From contig NZ_KE386957.1 of assembly GCF_000429825.1 (NCBI RefSeq), forward strand, positions 8,186 to 72,185: a DNA stretch of 64,000 bases. The letters run 5' to 3'. This document shows, in pieces, positions 9,267-17,253 of the stretch. A program made the translations under genes and the position numbers. This DNA is from Cohnella thermotolerans DSM 17683. GTDB taxonomy: Bacteria > Bacillota > Bacilli > Paenibacillales > Paenibacillaceae. A model generated the notes under the pieces. That model was not told where the DNA came from and did not search any database. It worked only from the letters and a program-made list of their open reading frames with translations. How positions within the stretch are numbered: the stretch's first letter is position 1; every line of letters starts with the position of its first letter.

Positions 9267-10240
9267 GACGTTCCATCCGCCTTCAACAGCCGAATGTCGG
9301 TGTAATAGCCTTCGTAATTGAGCGGAAAAGCCTCCCGCTTGAGCCATTTGATCATCAACTCGACGCTGAGCTCGCCCATCTTCCCGGGGGATTGCTCGAT
9401 GATGGCGTTCATCTTCTTCTCCCGAAGCAGCGTCTTGATCTCCGAGCTGTCGTCGAAGGAATAAAGGCGGAACTTGCTGAGCGTCGCCCGCTTCGAGATT
9501 TCCTGCACCATGGCGCCGGCGTTGTTCGCCGTCACCGCGACAAATGCGCTTACATTCGGCTGCTGGTTCATGACGTCGTTGATTTTCGCCACGACCTTCT
9601 CCCTCGTATTCCCCGCCGCAGCGATAATCGGCCGAATGCCGGGATACGACCCGAGCACGCTCAAAATGCCGTCAAGACGTTTGCTCTGAAAATCTTCCCG
9701 GCGATCCGACACCATCAGCACGACGTTGCCCGAACCGCCGATATCGAGGGCGAGCTGCTTGCCGATCATCTCGCCCGCCTTCCGATGATCCGAACCGATA
9801 TACGTACGGCGCAGACTCTTCTGGATCGGGACGTCGTTGGCGACGGTGAACACCGGAATCCCGTTGCCTGCCGCCTTCACCGTCGCCAGCTTGTTGAACT
9901 CGTCGGTGTCCAGCCCCTGAACGATGATTCCGTCCACTTTGGAGGCGATGGCGATCTCCATGTTTTTGAGGAAATCCTCCTCATTCGTTCCGTAGCTGCC
10001 CCAGACCGCCAGCTCCGCTCCGTAACGTTCGGCGGCCTCGGCCGCCCCTTTCTCCACCTCGTCCCAGAACGGGGTGTCCGTCTCCTGCGTAATGAGCACC
10101 AGACGGTATCCCGAACGCCGGTCGTCGATCTCCGCGGGCACCATCAAATCGTCGCGGAAAAGTCGGATTAACGAAGACAGCGTAAAGCCGAGCAGCACGA
10201 GACAACCGGCGGCAACGACAGCGATCAGCAGCTTTCTCAT
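9263..10240 (-). CDS. Membrane-anchored XylF/RbsB-like sugar-sensing protein
   Basis: A 325-residue protein with an N-terminal hydrophobic anchor (about 5-25) and no good lipobox, followed by a Peripla_BP_4 sugar-binding fold (TQETDTPFWDEVEKGA, DGIIVQGLD, GSDHRKAGEMIG). The start at ATG 10240 has GGAGGAG at good spacing, while the upstream in-frame ATGs lack one. It is first in a three-gene run with the kinase and regulator, and it lacks its own permease. In Clostridium, XylFII-type proteins of this design bind xylose and activate a LytS/YesM-like kinase. I infer the same role here. Confidence 0.82.
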   Translation of the reverse strand: MRKLLIAVVAAGCLVLLGFTLSSLIRLFRDDLMVPAEIDDRRSGYRLVLITQETDTPFWDEVEKGAAEAAERYGAELAVWGSYGTNEEDFLKNMEIAIASKVDGIIVQGLDTDEFNKLATVKAAGNGIPVFTVANDVPIQKSLRRTYIGSDHRKAGEMIGKQLALDIGGSGNVVLMVSDRREDFQSKRLDGILSVLGSYPGIRPIIAAAGNTREKVVAKINDVMNQQPNVSAFVAVTANNAGAMVQEISKRATLSKFRLYSFDDSSEIKTLLREKKMNAIIEQSPGKMGELSVELMIKWLKREAFPLNYEGYYTDIRLLKADGTS

Positions 10241-10274
10241 GGGATCGACTCCTCCGATCACGGCTCGGCGCATA

Positions 10275-10288
10275 TGTAATCGCTTGCA
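10275..10288 (-). promoter_or_regulatory. cre-like site upstream of the sensor operon
   Basis: TGTAATCGCTTGCA on the plus strand matches TGWNANCGNTNWCA except at one position. It lies 35-48 bp ahead of the start at 10240, where CcpA binding could repress the xylose sensor operon. Confidence 0.45.
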
Positions 10289-10444
10289 AAACAAGCGGCG
10301 CATCGGAACCGGACCGTATCGTGAAATGGCTTGCACTACCATTTTTACCTGGCCGTCCGGCCCGAAGTCAAGCGTTTTCCGCCGACACTCCGGCGCTTAT
10401 GTGAAAATATAATAATGCAGCCCAACAGGAAAGGGACTTTCGCC

Positions 10445-10753
10445 ATGATCGATGTGTTTCTCGACGATACCCGGCCGAATCCGCCCGGATTCAAGTTGGC
10501 CCGAACCGCGGAGGAAGCGATACGCTATTTGAGAACGAAGAAAGTGAACGTTCTGTCGCTCGATTACGATCTGAGCTCGTCGCCGAAAACCGGTTACGAC
10601 GTCGTCCGCTTCATGGTCAACAACCGGATTTATCCGCAGCTCATCGTCATTCATTCGGCCAACCCTTACGGAAGAAGAAGAATGCTGAACTTATTGCTGG
10701 CCCGCAAGCCCGAGTCGGTGAAGGTGACGGTCAATCCCCTTCCGTGGATCTAG
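10445..10753 (+). CDS. Stand-alone cyclic-phosphate processing receiver (cREC-type) protein
   Basis: A 102-residue cytoplasmic protein. The N terminus FLDDTRPNP and the later LSLDYDLSS give the paired-Asp pattern of receiver-like folds. FLDDxR is the hallmark of the cREC family, predicted from genome context to act in cyclic-nucleotide-linked systems. A late HSANPYGRRRM segment occupies the region of the receiver alpha4-beta5 face. GGAAAGGG precedes the ATG at 10445, and in-frame starts at 10331 and 10415 are less supported. It is transcribed alone, divergently from the sensor operon. No partner effector is next to it. Confidence 0.7.
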   Translation: MIDVFLDDTRPNPPGFKLARTAEEAIRYLRTKKVNVLSLDYDLSSSPKTGYDVVRFMVNNRIYPQLIVIHSANPYGRRRMLNLLLARKPESVKVTVNPLPWI

Positions 10754-10766
10754 GTGCAAATGGATA

Positions 10767-10811
10767 GGGGCTGTCTCCATCCGGTCTATTACGACCGTCT
10801 GGGACAGCCCC
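10767..10811. terminator. Hairpin between convergent genes
   Basis: GGGGCTGTC (10767-10775) pairs with GACAGCCCC (10803-10811) around a 27-nt loop with an internal GGTC/GACC stem. No T-run follows, so termination is only likely from position between two convergent genes. Confidence 0.45.
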
Positions 10812-10870
10812 GGTGCATCAGGCGCAAGTCCTGGAATGATCGGCCGGCGAGCCGATCCGCCTTGCTTCGG

Positions 10871-11809
10871 TCAAGCGCTCTCCGCGCTCAGGTCCAGCCA
10901 AGCCAGCTCTTCCCGCGTCAGCCGGATGCGCGAACCCTCGTCGCAGGAGCGCAGCTCCTCGAGCGACTGGGCGCCGATCAGGGCGCAGGTCGGAAAAGGC
11001 TGATTCTGCACGTACGCCAGCGCAATCTGAATCATCGTGACCTTCTTCTCCGCCGCGAGCCGCTTGGCCCGCTCCAGCCTCTCCCAATTGCCGTCGCTGT
11101 AGAAGACGCGCACGAGATCGGCATTGTCGCGGACATCCGGCGAGAATCTCCCCGTGAAAAAGCCTCTCGCCTGGGACGACCAGGAGAGCAGCGGCATTTG
11201 CGTCCGTTCGTGCCAGGCGCAAGTCTCGGCGTCCGCGGACACGCAGCCGGCCCAGAACGGCTCGTTCGGTTTGGCCAGGCTCAGATTCGGGCTGCTGAAC
11301 GCAAAGCCGGTCAACCCGTTCGCCGCCGCGTAATCGTTCGCCTCTTGGATGCGCTGCCATGTCCAGTTCGACACGCCGATCGCCCCGACGGTGCCGGCCC
11401 GAATGGGCTCATTCAACGCTTCGACGATCGGGCCCACCGGCACAGACGGATCGTCGCGGTGCAGCGCGTACATATCGATGTAGTCCGTCTGCAGCCGCTC
11501 GAAGCTGACGCTCAAATCGTGGCGGATCGCCTCCGGGGTAACGCGGGGCCCCCGCGCGTCATGATGCGCTCCTTTGGTCAGAATGACGAGCTGGTCCCTG
11601 TTGCCCCGCTCTCTCATATAGCGGCCGATCACTTCCTCACTCTGGCCGCCGCAGTAGACGTGCGCGGAATCGAGGGAATTGCCGCCGATGGCGAGAAATG
11701 CGTCCAGATTGGCCGCCGCTTTCTCGTACGAATCGTGTTTGAAATAATCCGTTCCTTTCATCAAACGGGACACGGGCTTGCGTACCCCCGGAATCGAAAT
11801 GTATTCCAC
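10871..11809 (-). CDS. Aldo/keto reductase
   Basis: A 312-residue NADPH-dependent oxidoreductase with the AKR (beta/alpha)8 barrel. It shows LDSAHVYCGGQSEEVIG (catalytic Asp/Tyr region), LTKGAH (catalytic Lys), YIDMYALHRDD (catalytic His) and GVSNWTWQRIQEA, the family signature before the cofactor loop. It begins 22 bp after the stop of the upstream Gfo/Idh/MocA gene and has GGAGAGGTGG at its start, so the two are cotranscribed. The substrate is probably a sugar or sugar-derived aldehyde or ketone, given the partner gene and divergent AraC regulator. Confidence 0.88.
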   Translation of the reverse strand: MEYISIPGVRKPVSRLMKGTDYFKHDSYEKAAANLDAFLAIGGNSLDSAHVYCGGQSEEVIGRYMRERGNRDQLVILTKGAHHDARGPRVTPEAIRHDLSVSFERLQTDYIDMYALHRDDPSVPVGPIVEALNEPIRAGTVGAIGVSNWTWQRIQEANDYAAANGLTGFAFSSPNLSLAKPNEPFWAGCVSADAETCAWHERTQMPLLSWSSQARGFFTGRFSPDVRDNADLVRVFYSDGNWERLERAKRLAAEKKVTMIQIALAYVQNQPFPTCALIGAQSLEELRSCDEGSRIRLTREELAWLDLSAESA

Positions 11810-11831
11810 CTCTCCCCAGCCCCCTTCGCTC

Positions 11832-12833
11832 TTATCCGAGCACGACTCGCGTCCGCTCGCGGGCGGACTTCAGACAAGCGTCGATCACTTTCATGTTCCG
11901 CACGGCGTCGGAAGGCTCGAAGCGCTGCTCCGTCTCTCCCTTGATCACGCGGGCCAGATGGTCCGCCTGCTCCGTGTACGCGTTAACGTGCGGGACCTCC
12001 ACTTCCCTTCGGACCCCATTTGAAGTGACAAAAAAGTTGCCGCTGCCCGGGGTGGGCGTAATGTACGCGGACGGCACCTCGATGATCCCCTCCGACCCCA
12101 GCACCTCGAGCGTATTGCGGGGAGCCGCCCACATGCCGCAGTCGAACGCAAGCGCTACCGATCCGGGGAACTCGATCAGCCCAGACGCCATCATATCGAC
12201 GTCGTCATGCTCGGGGGAGAACAGCGCGCTCACCGTCGCCGCTTCCGGCTCCCGCCCGAGCAGCAGTCGGGCCGCGCTGATCGGATAGCAGCCGACGTCG
12301 TAAATCGAACCGCCTCCCCAGTCTTTACGATACCGGACATTCTTCTTGTCGCCGGCATTGTTGAAGGTGAAGGCTCCCCGAATGCCCCGTATCTCTCCGA
12401 TCTCGCCGGAAGCGATTATCTCCTTGATCGTGTCGTAGCGGGGATGGTGGCGGTACATGAAGGCTTCGGCCAGCCGAACGCCCGCCTTGGCCGCCGCTTC
12501 GGCCATTTCCGCCGCTTCCCGCTCCGTCAGCGCGAGCGGCTTCTCGCACAAGATGTGCTTGCCCGCCTCCGCGGCGCGGATCGCCCATTCCCGGTGCAAA
12601 TGGTTGGGAAGGGGAATGTAGACGACATCGATCGAATCGTCCGCGAGCAGCGCTTCATAGCTGTCGTACGCCACGGGGATGTTCAGCTCCTCCGCGGTGC
12701 GCTTGGCCTTGTCCGCATCCCGGCTCGCAATGGCGGCCGCCTCGTTCAGCCCGGACAAATGCAGCCCCGGGATGACCGCCCTTCTCGCGATGTTGGCGCA
12801 GCCCAATATGCCCCATTTCAGCTTCTTCTTCAT
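11832..12833 (-). CDS. Gfo/Idh/MocA family oxidoreductase
   Basis: A 333-residue NAD(P)-dependent dehydrogenase. The Rossmann fold starts at residue 6 (GILGCANIARRAV), and the diagnostic CEKPLALT block (about 95-102) holds the catalytic Lys of EKP. The C-terminal GFO_IDH_MocA_C domain includes the DVGCYPI segment (Asp with downstream pocket residues). It is likely to oxidise or epimerise a cyclic sugar. It forms a two-gene operon with the aldo/keto reductase and is divergent from the AraC regulator. Confidence 0.9.
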   Translation of the reverse strand: MKKKLKWGILGCANIARRAVIPGLHLSGLNEAAAIASRDADKAKRTAEELNIPVAYDSYEALLADDSIDVVYIPLPNHLHREWAIRAAEAGKHILCEKPLALTEREAAEMAEAAAKAGVRLAEAFMYRHHPRYDTIKEIIASGEIGEIRGIRGAFTFNNAGDKKNVRYRKDWGGGSIYDVGCYPISAARLLLGREPEAATVSALFSPEHDDVDMMASGLIEFPGSVALAFDCGMWAAPRNTLEVLGSEGIIEVPSAYITPTPGSGNFFVTSNGVRREVEVPHVNAYTEQADHLARVIKGETEQRFEPSDAVRNMKVIDACLKSARERTRVVLG

Positions 12834-12880
12834 CGTGCGCTCCTCACCTCTAAATCGAAGTTATATGACTATATTGCGAT

Positions 12881-12886
12881 TATAAT
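12881..12886 (+). promoter_or_regulatory. Candidate -10 for the AraC gene
   Basis: A perfect TATAAT lies in the AT-rich divergent region between the two sugar-metabolism transcripts, 72 bp before the AraC start. No good -35 is visible, which would suit an activator-dependent promoter. Confidence 0.3.
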
Positions 12887-12957
12887 GAAGGCGATTTAAA
12901 ATGAAAATGACATTATTTTGCATTCGATTAGAACGATATTGTCGCCGAGGGGAGCCC

Positions 12958-13800
12958 ATGCCCATGATGCGCCAAAGCCACCTGCTCACGCTGCCGCAGA
13001 TGCCGTTCTTCTGCTTCCCCGAATCGGTGGGTTATTACTGGGACTATCCGACGCACAGCGTCTACCGGGAAGCCGGGGCGCTGAACAATTTCAACATCCA
13101 TTACGTCGTTGCCGGGAAAGGGTACGTGGAGATCGACGGGGAGGTGCATACGCTGGGGCCCGGCGAAGCCGTGCTTTACTTTCCGCTCCAGAGACAGCGC
13201 TACTACAGCAGCGAGGACGATCCGTGGAAGATCCGATGGGTTCATTTTTACGGCAGCGGGTTGCAAGACTACCTGATCGAGCGGGGACTGCATCAAAGCC
13301 CTCTGTGGACGCTCCGGCAGCCGGACTTGTGGGAACAGACGCACGAAGCGCTCCTGACGGAAGCCGAGAACTATCGCATGCTCCGTCCGGTACAACTGTC
13401 GACCTTGACCTACGGGTTGCTGGCCGCGTTCGTCGAGCAGGCCGTTCCGCTGACCGGAGCCAGGTCGGGAACGGCGGGCAACCGCATTTTGGAGCTCCTG
13501 CCCTTGATGCAGCAGAATGCCGTCAAGCCGTTTCTGCTGGAGGAATGGGCCCGGCTGGCGGGCGTCAGCCCCTACTATTTCTGCAAGCTGTTCCGCAGCG
13601 TCATGAAGATGACGCCGATGGACTTCGTCACGCGGTGCCGTCTCCAGATGGCCAAGCAGTGGCTGCTGGAACGCAAAGAAGCCAACATCGGCCAAATTGC
13701 GGCGGATGCGGGCTACCCGAGCGTCAGCTATTTCAACAAGCGGTTTATGGAGCACGAAGGCATGACCCCGACGGCTTACCGGCGCCTATACGGGGGATGA
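12958..13800 (+). CDS. AraC family regulator with cupin N domain
   Basis: A 280-residue one-component regulator. The N-terminal half is an AraC_binding cupin-like sugar sensor (NFNIHYVVAGKGYVEI, LGPGEAVLYFP). The C-terminal 100 residues hold the two HTH motifs (EEWARLAGVSPYYFCKLFR and IGQIAADAGYPSVSYFNKRF). GAGGGGA precedes ATG 12958, and the longer frame from 12901 has no ribosome site. It is divergent from the Gfo/Idh/MocA-AKR operon, its most probable target. Confidence 0.88.
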   Translation: MPMMRQSHLLTLPQMPFFCFPESVGYYWDYPTHSVYREAGALNNFNIHYVVAGKGYVEIDGEVHTLGPGEAVLYFPLQRQRYYSSEDDPWKIRWVHFYGSGLQDYLIERGLHQSPLWTLRQPDLWEQTHEALLTEAENYRMLRPVQLSTLTYGLLAAFVEQAVPLTGARSGTAGNRILELLPLMQQNAVKPFLLEEWARLAGVSPYYFCKLFRSVMKMTPMDFVTRCRLQMAKQWLLERKEANIGQIAADAGYPSVSYFNKRFMEHEGMTPTAYRRLYGG

Positions 13801-14450
13801 TCGACGGTCCGTTAAGAACGCAAGACCGAGTCCGCTGCCGCCCGTCTCCTTGTTCCTCGACGGCTCGGCCCGGTAGAAACGGTCGAAAATATGAGGCAGC
13901 GCTTTGCTGTCGATGCCCGATCCGTTGTCCCGCACGACGATCGTCGCCTCTCGGTCGGCGACGACGCGCACGGGCTCCTCCCCGGCATAGTCGAAGATCA
14001 CCGAGAAACCTTCCATCCGCGGATCGAGACGCAGCTCGCTCGCGCAATCGCGCAAATAAGCCGCAAGATCGATCGGTTCGAGATGGAACGGAAGCCGCTT
14101 CAGATCGAGCTTGGAAAATAAAAAGAGCTCATCGATCAACCGATCCATTTCGTTCGTCTTTTTCGCGATCATGCCGATATATTTGTCCCGCATCGTCTGC
14201 GTATCGGCGATGCCGTCCTGAAGACCTTCGACGCACGCTTTAATGCCGGCGGTCGGCGTCTTCAGATCGTGGGAGATGTTCGAGATCAGTTCCTTGCGTT
14301 TTTCCTCGTACTGCATTTGCAGGCGAATCGATTCGCCCAGCCGGACGCGCATTTCTTCGAACGCCGAGCCCACTTTGCCGATCTCGTCCTTGCGCTTCAG
14401 CTTCACCTCGCGGCTTAAATCCCCGTCCTTGATCTGTTCGGCGGCACGAC
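13786..14450 (-). pseudogene. Decayed sensor histidine kinase
   Basis: The minus frame encodes a HAMP tail (EQIKDGDLSREVKLKRKDE), an intact HisKA box (SNISHDLKTP) and part of the HATPase. The sequence jumps from VVADRE directly to ATIVVRDNGSGID, so the N-box (about 45 residues) is deleted in frame. After GGSGLGLA the frame runs into unrelated sequence and stops at 13786, overlapping the 3' end of the convergent AraC gene by 15 bp. The N-terminal membrane sensor is missing upstream of about 14450. Without an N-box it cannot bind ATP, so I call a pseudogene. Confidence 0.85.
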
Positions 14451-14597
14451 CGCGTTGACGAGAGACTCGTCCTCCCATTCGGGAAAGAGCTAAAATTTTT
14501 AGGTGAAAATCAAAAGAATAGTGGGCTTTCTTCGGGGCTATTGTCTGATAAGATAGAAGGGATAACGTTAGTGGGGACTTGACGAGGAGGAAACGAG

Positions 14598-15581
14598 ATG
14601 GCCAATCCGGCAAAACGCAACGAGCCTTTGGTAACCCATATTTATACGGCTGACCCTTCCGCTCACGTATTCGAAGGCAAGCTTTACATTTACCCGTCGC
14701 ACGACCTCGATCACGACAAAGTGTCGAACGACAACGGCGACCAGTACGATATGGAAGACTATCACGTTCTGTCCATGGAAGACGAGAACGCTCCTTGCAT
14801 CGATCACGGGGAAGCGCTTCATTTGCGGGATATTCCGTGGGCCAAGCAGCAGCTTTGGGCGCCGGACGCCGCTTACAAGAACAATACGTATTACTTGTTT
14901 TTCCCGGCCCGGGATCATGACGGCATCTTCCGCATCGGCGTCGCCACCAGCCCGTCGCCTGCCGGACCGTTCACGCCGCAGCCGAATTACATTCCGGGGA
15001 GCTTCAGCATCGACCCCGCCGTTCTCGTCGACGACGACGGCAAGTCCTATGTTTACTTCGGCGGTCTGTGGGGCGGACAGTTGGAGAAATGGCAGACCGG
15101 CACGTTTCAACCGGATGCCGAGGGACCCGCGGCCGACGAGCCGGCGCTGGGGCCGCGAGTCGCGGAGCTGAACGACGATATGCTGAGCTTCAAGGAATCG
15201 CCGCAGGAAATTTCCATCGTGGACGAGGACGGCAAGCCGATTCTGGCCGGCGACGAGGACAGAAGGTATTTCGAAGGTCCTTGGGTGCATAAGTACAACG
15301 GTTTGTATTATCTCTCCTATTCGACCGGCACGACGCATCGCATCGTCTACGCCGTCAGCGACAATCCGAAGGGTCCGTATGTGTTCAAAGGCACGATCCT
15401 GACGCCCGTCGTCGGCTGGACGACGCATCATTCCATCGTTCAATTCAAGGACAAATGGTATTTGTTCTACCATGACAGCTCCCTGTCCGGCGGGGCCGAC
15501 AACAAGCGGTGCGTCAAGTTTACCGAGCTCCATTACAACGACGACGGCACGATCCGGACGATCGACCCTTACGACAATTAA
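14598..15581 (+). CDS. GH43 family glycoside hydrolase
   Basis: A 327-residue five-bladed propeller enzyme, probably a beta-xylosidase or alpha-L-arabinofuranosidase. The general base Asp is in TADPSAHVF (about 19), the pKa-modulating Asp in FSIDPAVLV (about 138) and the acid Glu in YFEGPWVHK (about 225). There is no signal peptide, so it acts inside the cell on imported oligosaccharides. GAGGAGG precedes the ATG. It is monocistronic, bounded by the terminator at 15595. With xylFGH nearby it suggests xylan or arabinoxylan use. Confidence 0.9.
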   Translation: MANPAKRNEPLVTHIYTADPSAHVFEGKLYIYPSHDLDHDKVSNDNGDQYDMEDYHVLSMEDENAPCIDHGEALHLRDIPWAKQQLWAPDAAYKNNTYYLFFPARDHDGIFRIGVATSPSPAGPFTPQPNYIPGSFSIDPAVLVDDDGKSYVYFGGLWGGQLEKWQTGTFQPDAEGPAADEPALGPRVAELNDDMLSFKESPQEISIVDEDGKPILAGDEDRRYFEGPWVHKYNGLYYLSYSTGTTHRIVYAVSDNPKGPYVFKGTILTPVVGWTTHHSIVQFKDKWYLFYHDSSLSGGADNKRCVKFTELHYNDDGTIRTIDPYDN

Positions 15582-15594
15582 AATAAATATGCCG

Positions 15595-15625
15595 GCCGGC
15601 TCGAAAGCGATCGAGCCGGCTTTCC
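15595..15625 (+). terminator. Terminator after the GH43 gene
   Basis: GCCGGCTCGA (15595-15604) and TCGAGCCGGC (15611-15620) form a perfect 10-bp stem with a six-base loop, followed by TTT. Confidence 0.75.
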
Positions 15626-15636
15626 GCATGGGACGT

Positions 15637-15714
15637 TTAGTCGTCCATCTGATTCGCGAGTCTCTTGAACACGTCGTTCAGGTTCCGCATCCGTTCCTCG
15701 ACTTCCGGCTTCAC
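15637..15714 (-). pseudogene. C-terminal gene remnant
   Basis: On the minus strand 25 codons (VKPEVEERMRNLNDVF... to NQMDD and a stop) look like a genuine charged helical C terminus. No start or upstream domain remains, and a different remnant abuts it at 15719. I do not recognise the family. Confidence 0.35.
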
Positions 15715-15718
15715 GCAT

Positions 15719-15880
15719 CTATACCGGTGCTTTTAGCGACTTCACTGCTTTCATGACGGCTTCCGGATGATTTTGCGGGATCATGTGGGCGACGCCGGGC
15801 ATAACGATAAGCGTCGAGTTCGGCAGTTGTTCGTGCAACCGGAAGCTGTGCTCCCTTGTCTCGAAAGGGTCGCCCGCTCG
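15719..15880 (-). pseudogene. Alpha/beta hydrolase C-terminal remnant
   Basis: Minus-strand residues GDPFETREHSFRLHEQ... followed by VMPGVAHMIPQNHPEAV match the last strand, catalytic His (GVAHMIP) and C-terminal helix of alpha/beta hydrolases. The nucleophile elbow and everything upstream are absent, and no start exists. Confidence 0.6.
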
Positions 15881-15924
15881 CTTTGATTTCTTGATATCTC
15901 CCCATGATCTCTTTAACGGACGAT

Positions 15925-16209
15925 TCAGTGATTCGGATTTTGCTCCACGATCAGAACGGAGCGCGCCAGCTCCTGAATGACGTCCGACAGCATCTGCGAA
16001 TTCATGTACAGCGCTTTGATATAGGCCTCGCCGACCTGAGTGGACGTATAATGGGGCTGCACGCGGTTCAACGTAAGAAGGATGATATCGAGCTTGCACT
16101 TGTTGCAATCGCACTTCAAAGTACGATTCGGAAGAACGTGCTCCTCGAAAATGTTAATGACGATCGGTTCCATCGCATTCAATATGGTTTTATCTTGGGT
16201 GAGCTCCAT
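15925..16209 (-). CDS. Late competence protein ComFB family
   Basis: A 94-residue protein matching ComFB-like proteins: LNAMEPIVINIFEEHV at the N terminus, then a Cys triad KCDCNKCKLDI (Cys about 33, 35, 38) suited to metal binding, and LNRVQPHYTSTQVGEAY. ComFB relatives in other phyla bind cyclic dinucleotides, and the role in Firmicutes is unsettled. It is a solo gene here, not beside comFA/comFC, with decayed genes just downstream. Confidence 0.72.
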   Translation of the reverse strand: MELTQDKTILNAMEPIVINIFEEHVLPNRTLKCDCNKCKLDIILLTLNRVQPHYTSTQVGEAYIKALYMNSQMLSDVIQELARSVLIVEQNPNH

Positions 16210-16332
16210 ACTTCTTCTCCTTGCTTCTACCGGCTGTTTTCCTTAAAGGATACCATAACCTCCCATGGAACATAAGCAGGCCGAACGGTCTATTTCCATG
16301 TCATGGCTCAGAACCGACGGGAACCTCGGGCA

Positions 16333-16356
16333 CAAGATCGATTTTCGATCTTACAG
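16333..16356. repeat. Inverted copy of the 51-bp palindromic repeat
   Basis: The same AAGATCGA / TTT / TCGATCTT hairpin and trailing ACAG as the units at 1-102, in opposite orientation, with weaker similarity continuing to about 16385. It lies between convergent or unrelated genes. Confidence 0.65.
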
Positions 16357-16446
16357 CGCCCTATCGCGCCGAAGCCCCGGCTCTAAGAACGAATCTCTGC
16401 CACGACACCGTGCTCGGCGATCAACGCTCCTATCATGGCGTCCCGT

Positions 16447-17253
16447 CTAGGTCCGGCGCATATAGGCTCGTACCGTAAGCGGTGCGAAGACCGCTACGAT
16501 AACCGCGGCGCCGATGAGGGAGAAGGCAAGGTCCCTGCCGATCGTTCCGGCATTGGCAAGATCGCGGACGGCCGTGACGAGATGCGAGATCGGGTTAATG
16601 TTCACGAACCACTGAAGCCATTTGGGCATCGTCTCGACCGGTACGAAAGCGTTGGAGAGAAAAGTGAGCGGGAACAACGCAAGCATGGAGATCCCCTGCA
16701 CGCTGGAAGCCGTGCGAGCAATGACGCCGAAGAAGGCGAAAATCCAGCTAATCGCCCAGGAACACGCGATGACGAGCACCGCGGCGACAACGACATTCCC
16801 CAAACCGCCGTCGGGCCGATAACCCATAATATACCCCATGGTCAGGGTGAGCACGGTCGCAATGGCATACCGGATCGTATCGGCCAGCAGAGCTCCTGCC
16901 AACGGGGCGATCCGGGCGATCGGCAACGACTTGAACCGGTCGAATACGCCCTTGTCCATGTCTTCGCGCAGTTGGACGCCGGTGACGATGGAGGTTGTGA
17001 TGACGGTCTGCACGAGAATTCCGGGAATGATCACCGGCAAATAATTGTGTACGTTGCCGGAGATGGCGCCGCCAAAAATATAGGTAAACATCAAGGTGAA
17101 AATGATCGGCTGCAGCGTAACGTCAAACAGTTGCTCGGGGGTGCGGCGAATCTTCAATAGACCCCGGTAGGCCATCGTCAAGGAGTTGCGTACCGATTGG
17201 CCGAAGCCCGTGTAATTTTTCAATTGGCGACCGGGCGCTGCTGTACTTCTCAT
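16447..17253 (-). CDS. ABC-2 type (DrrB-like) permease
   Basis: A 268-residue membrane protein with six hydrophobic segments and the ABC-2 family pattern (RTPEQLFDVTLQPIIFTLMFTYIFGG, LLADTIRYAIATVLTLTMGY, FLSNAFVPVETMPKWLQWFVNINP). It belongs to the daunorubicin-exporter permease class and pairs with the ATPase whose stop overlaps its start (ATGA). It probably exports a hydrophobic drug or metabolite. The substrate cannot be read from sequence. Confidence 0.88.
   Translation of the reverse strand: MRSTAAPGRQLKNYTGFGQSVRNSLTMAYRGLLKIRRTPEQLFDVTLQPIIFTLMFTYIFGGAISGNVHNYLPVIIPGILVQTVITTSIVTGVQLREDMDKGVFDRFKSLPIARIAPLAGALLADTIRYAIATVLTLTMGYIMGYRPDGGLGNVVVAAVLVIACSWAISWIFAFFGVIARTASSVQGISMLALFPLTFLSNAFVPVETMPKWLQWFVNINPISHLVTAVRDLANAGTIGRDLAFSLIGAAVIVAVFAPLTVRAYMRRT

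Noticed and set aside
5981-9305. Long plus-strand frames opposite the YesN and YesM genes
   Set aside because: High-G+C antisense frames with no domain. The minus strand has full domain sets.
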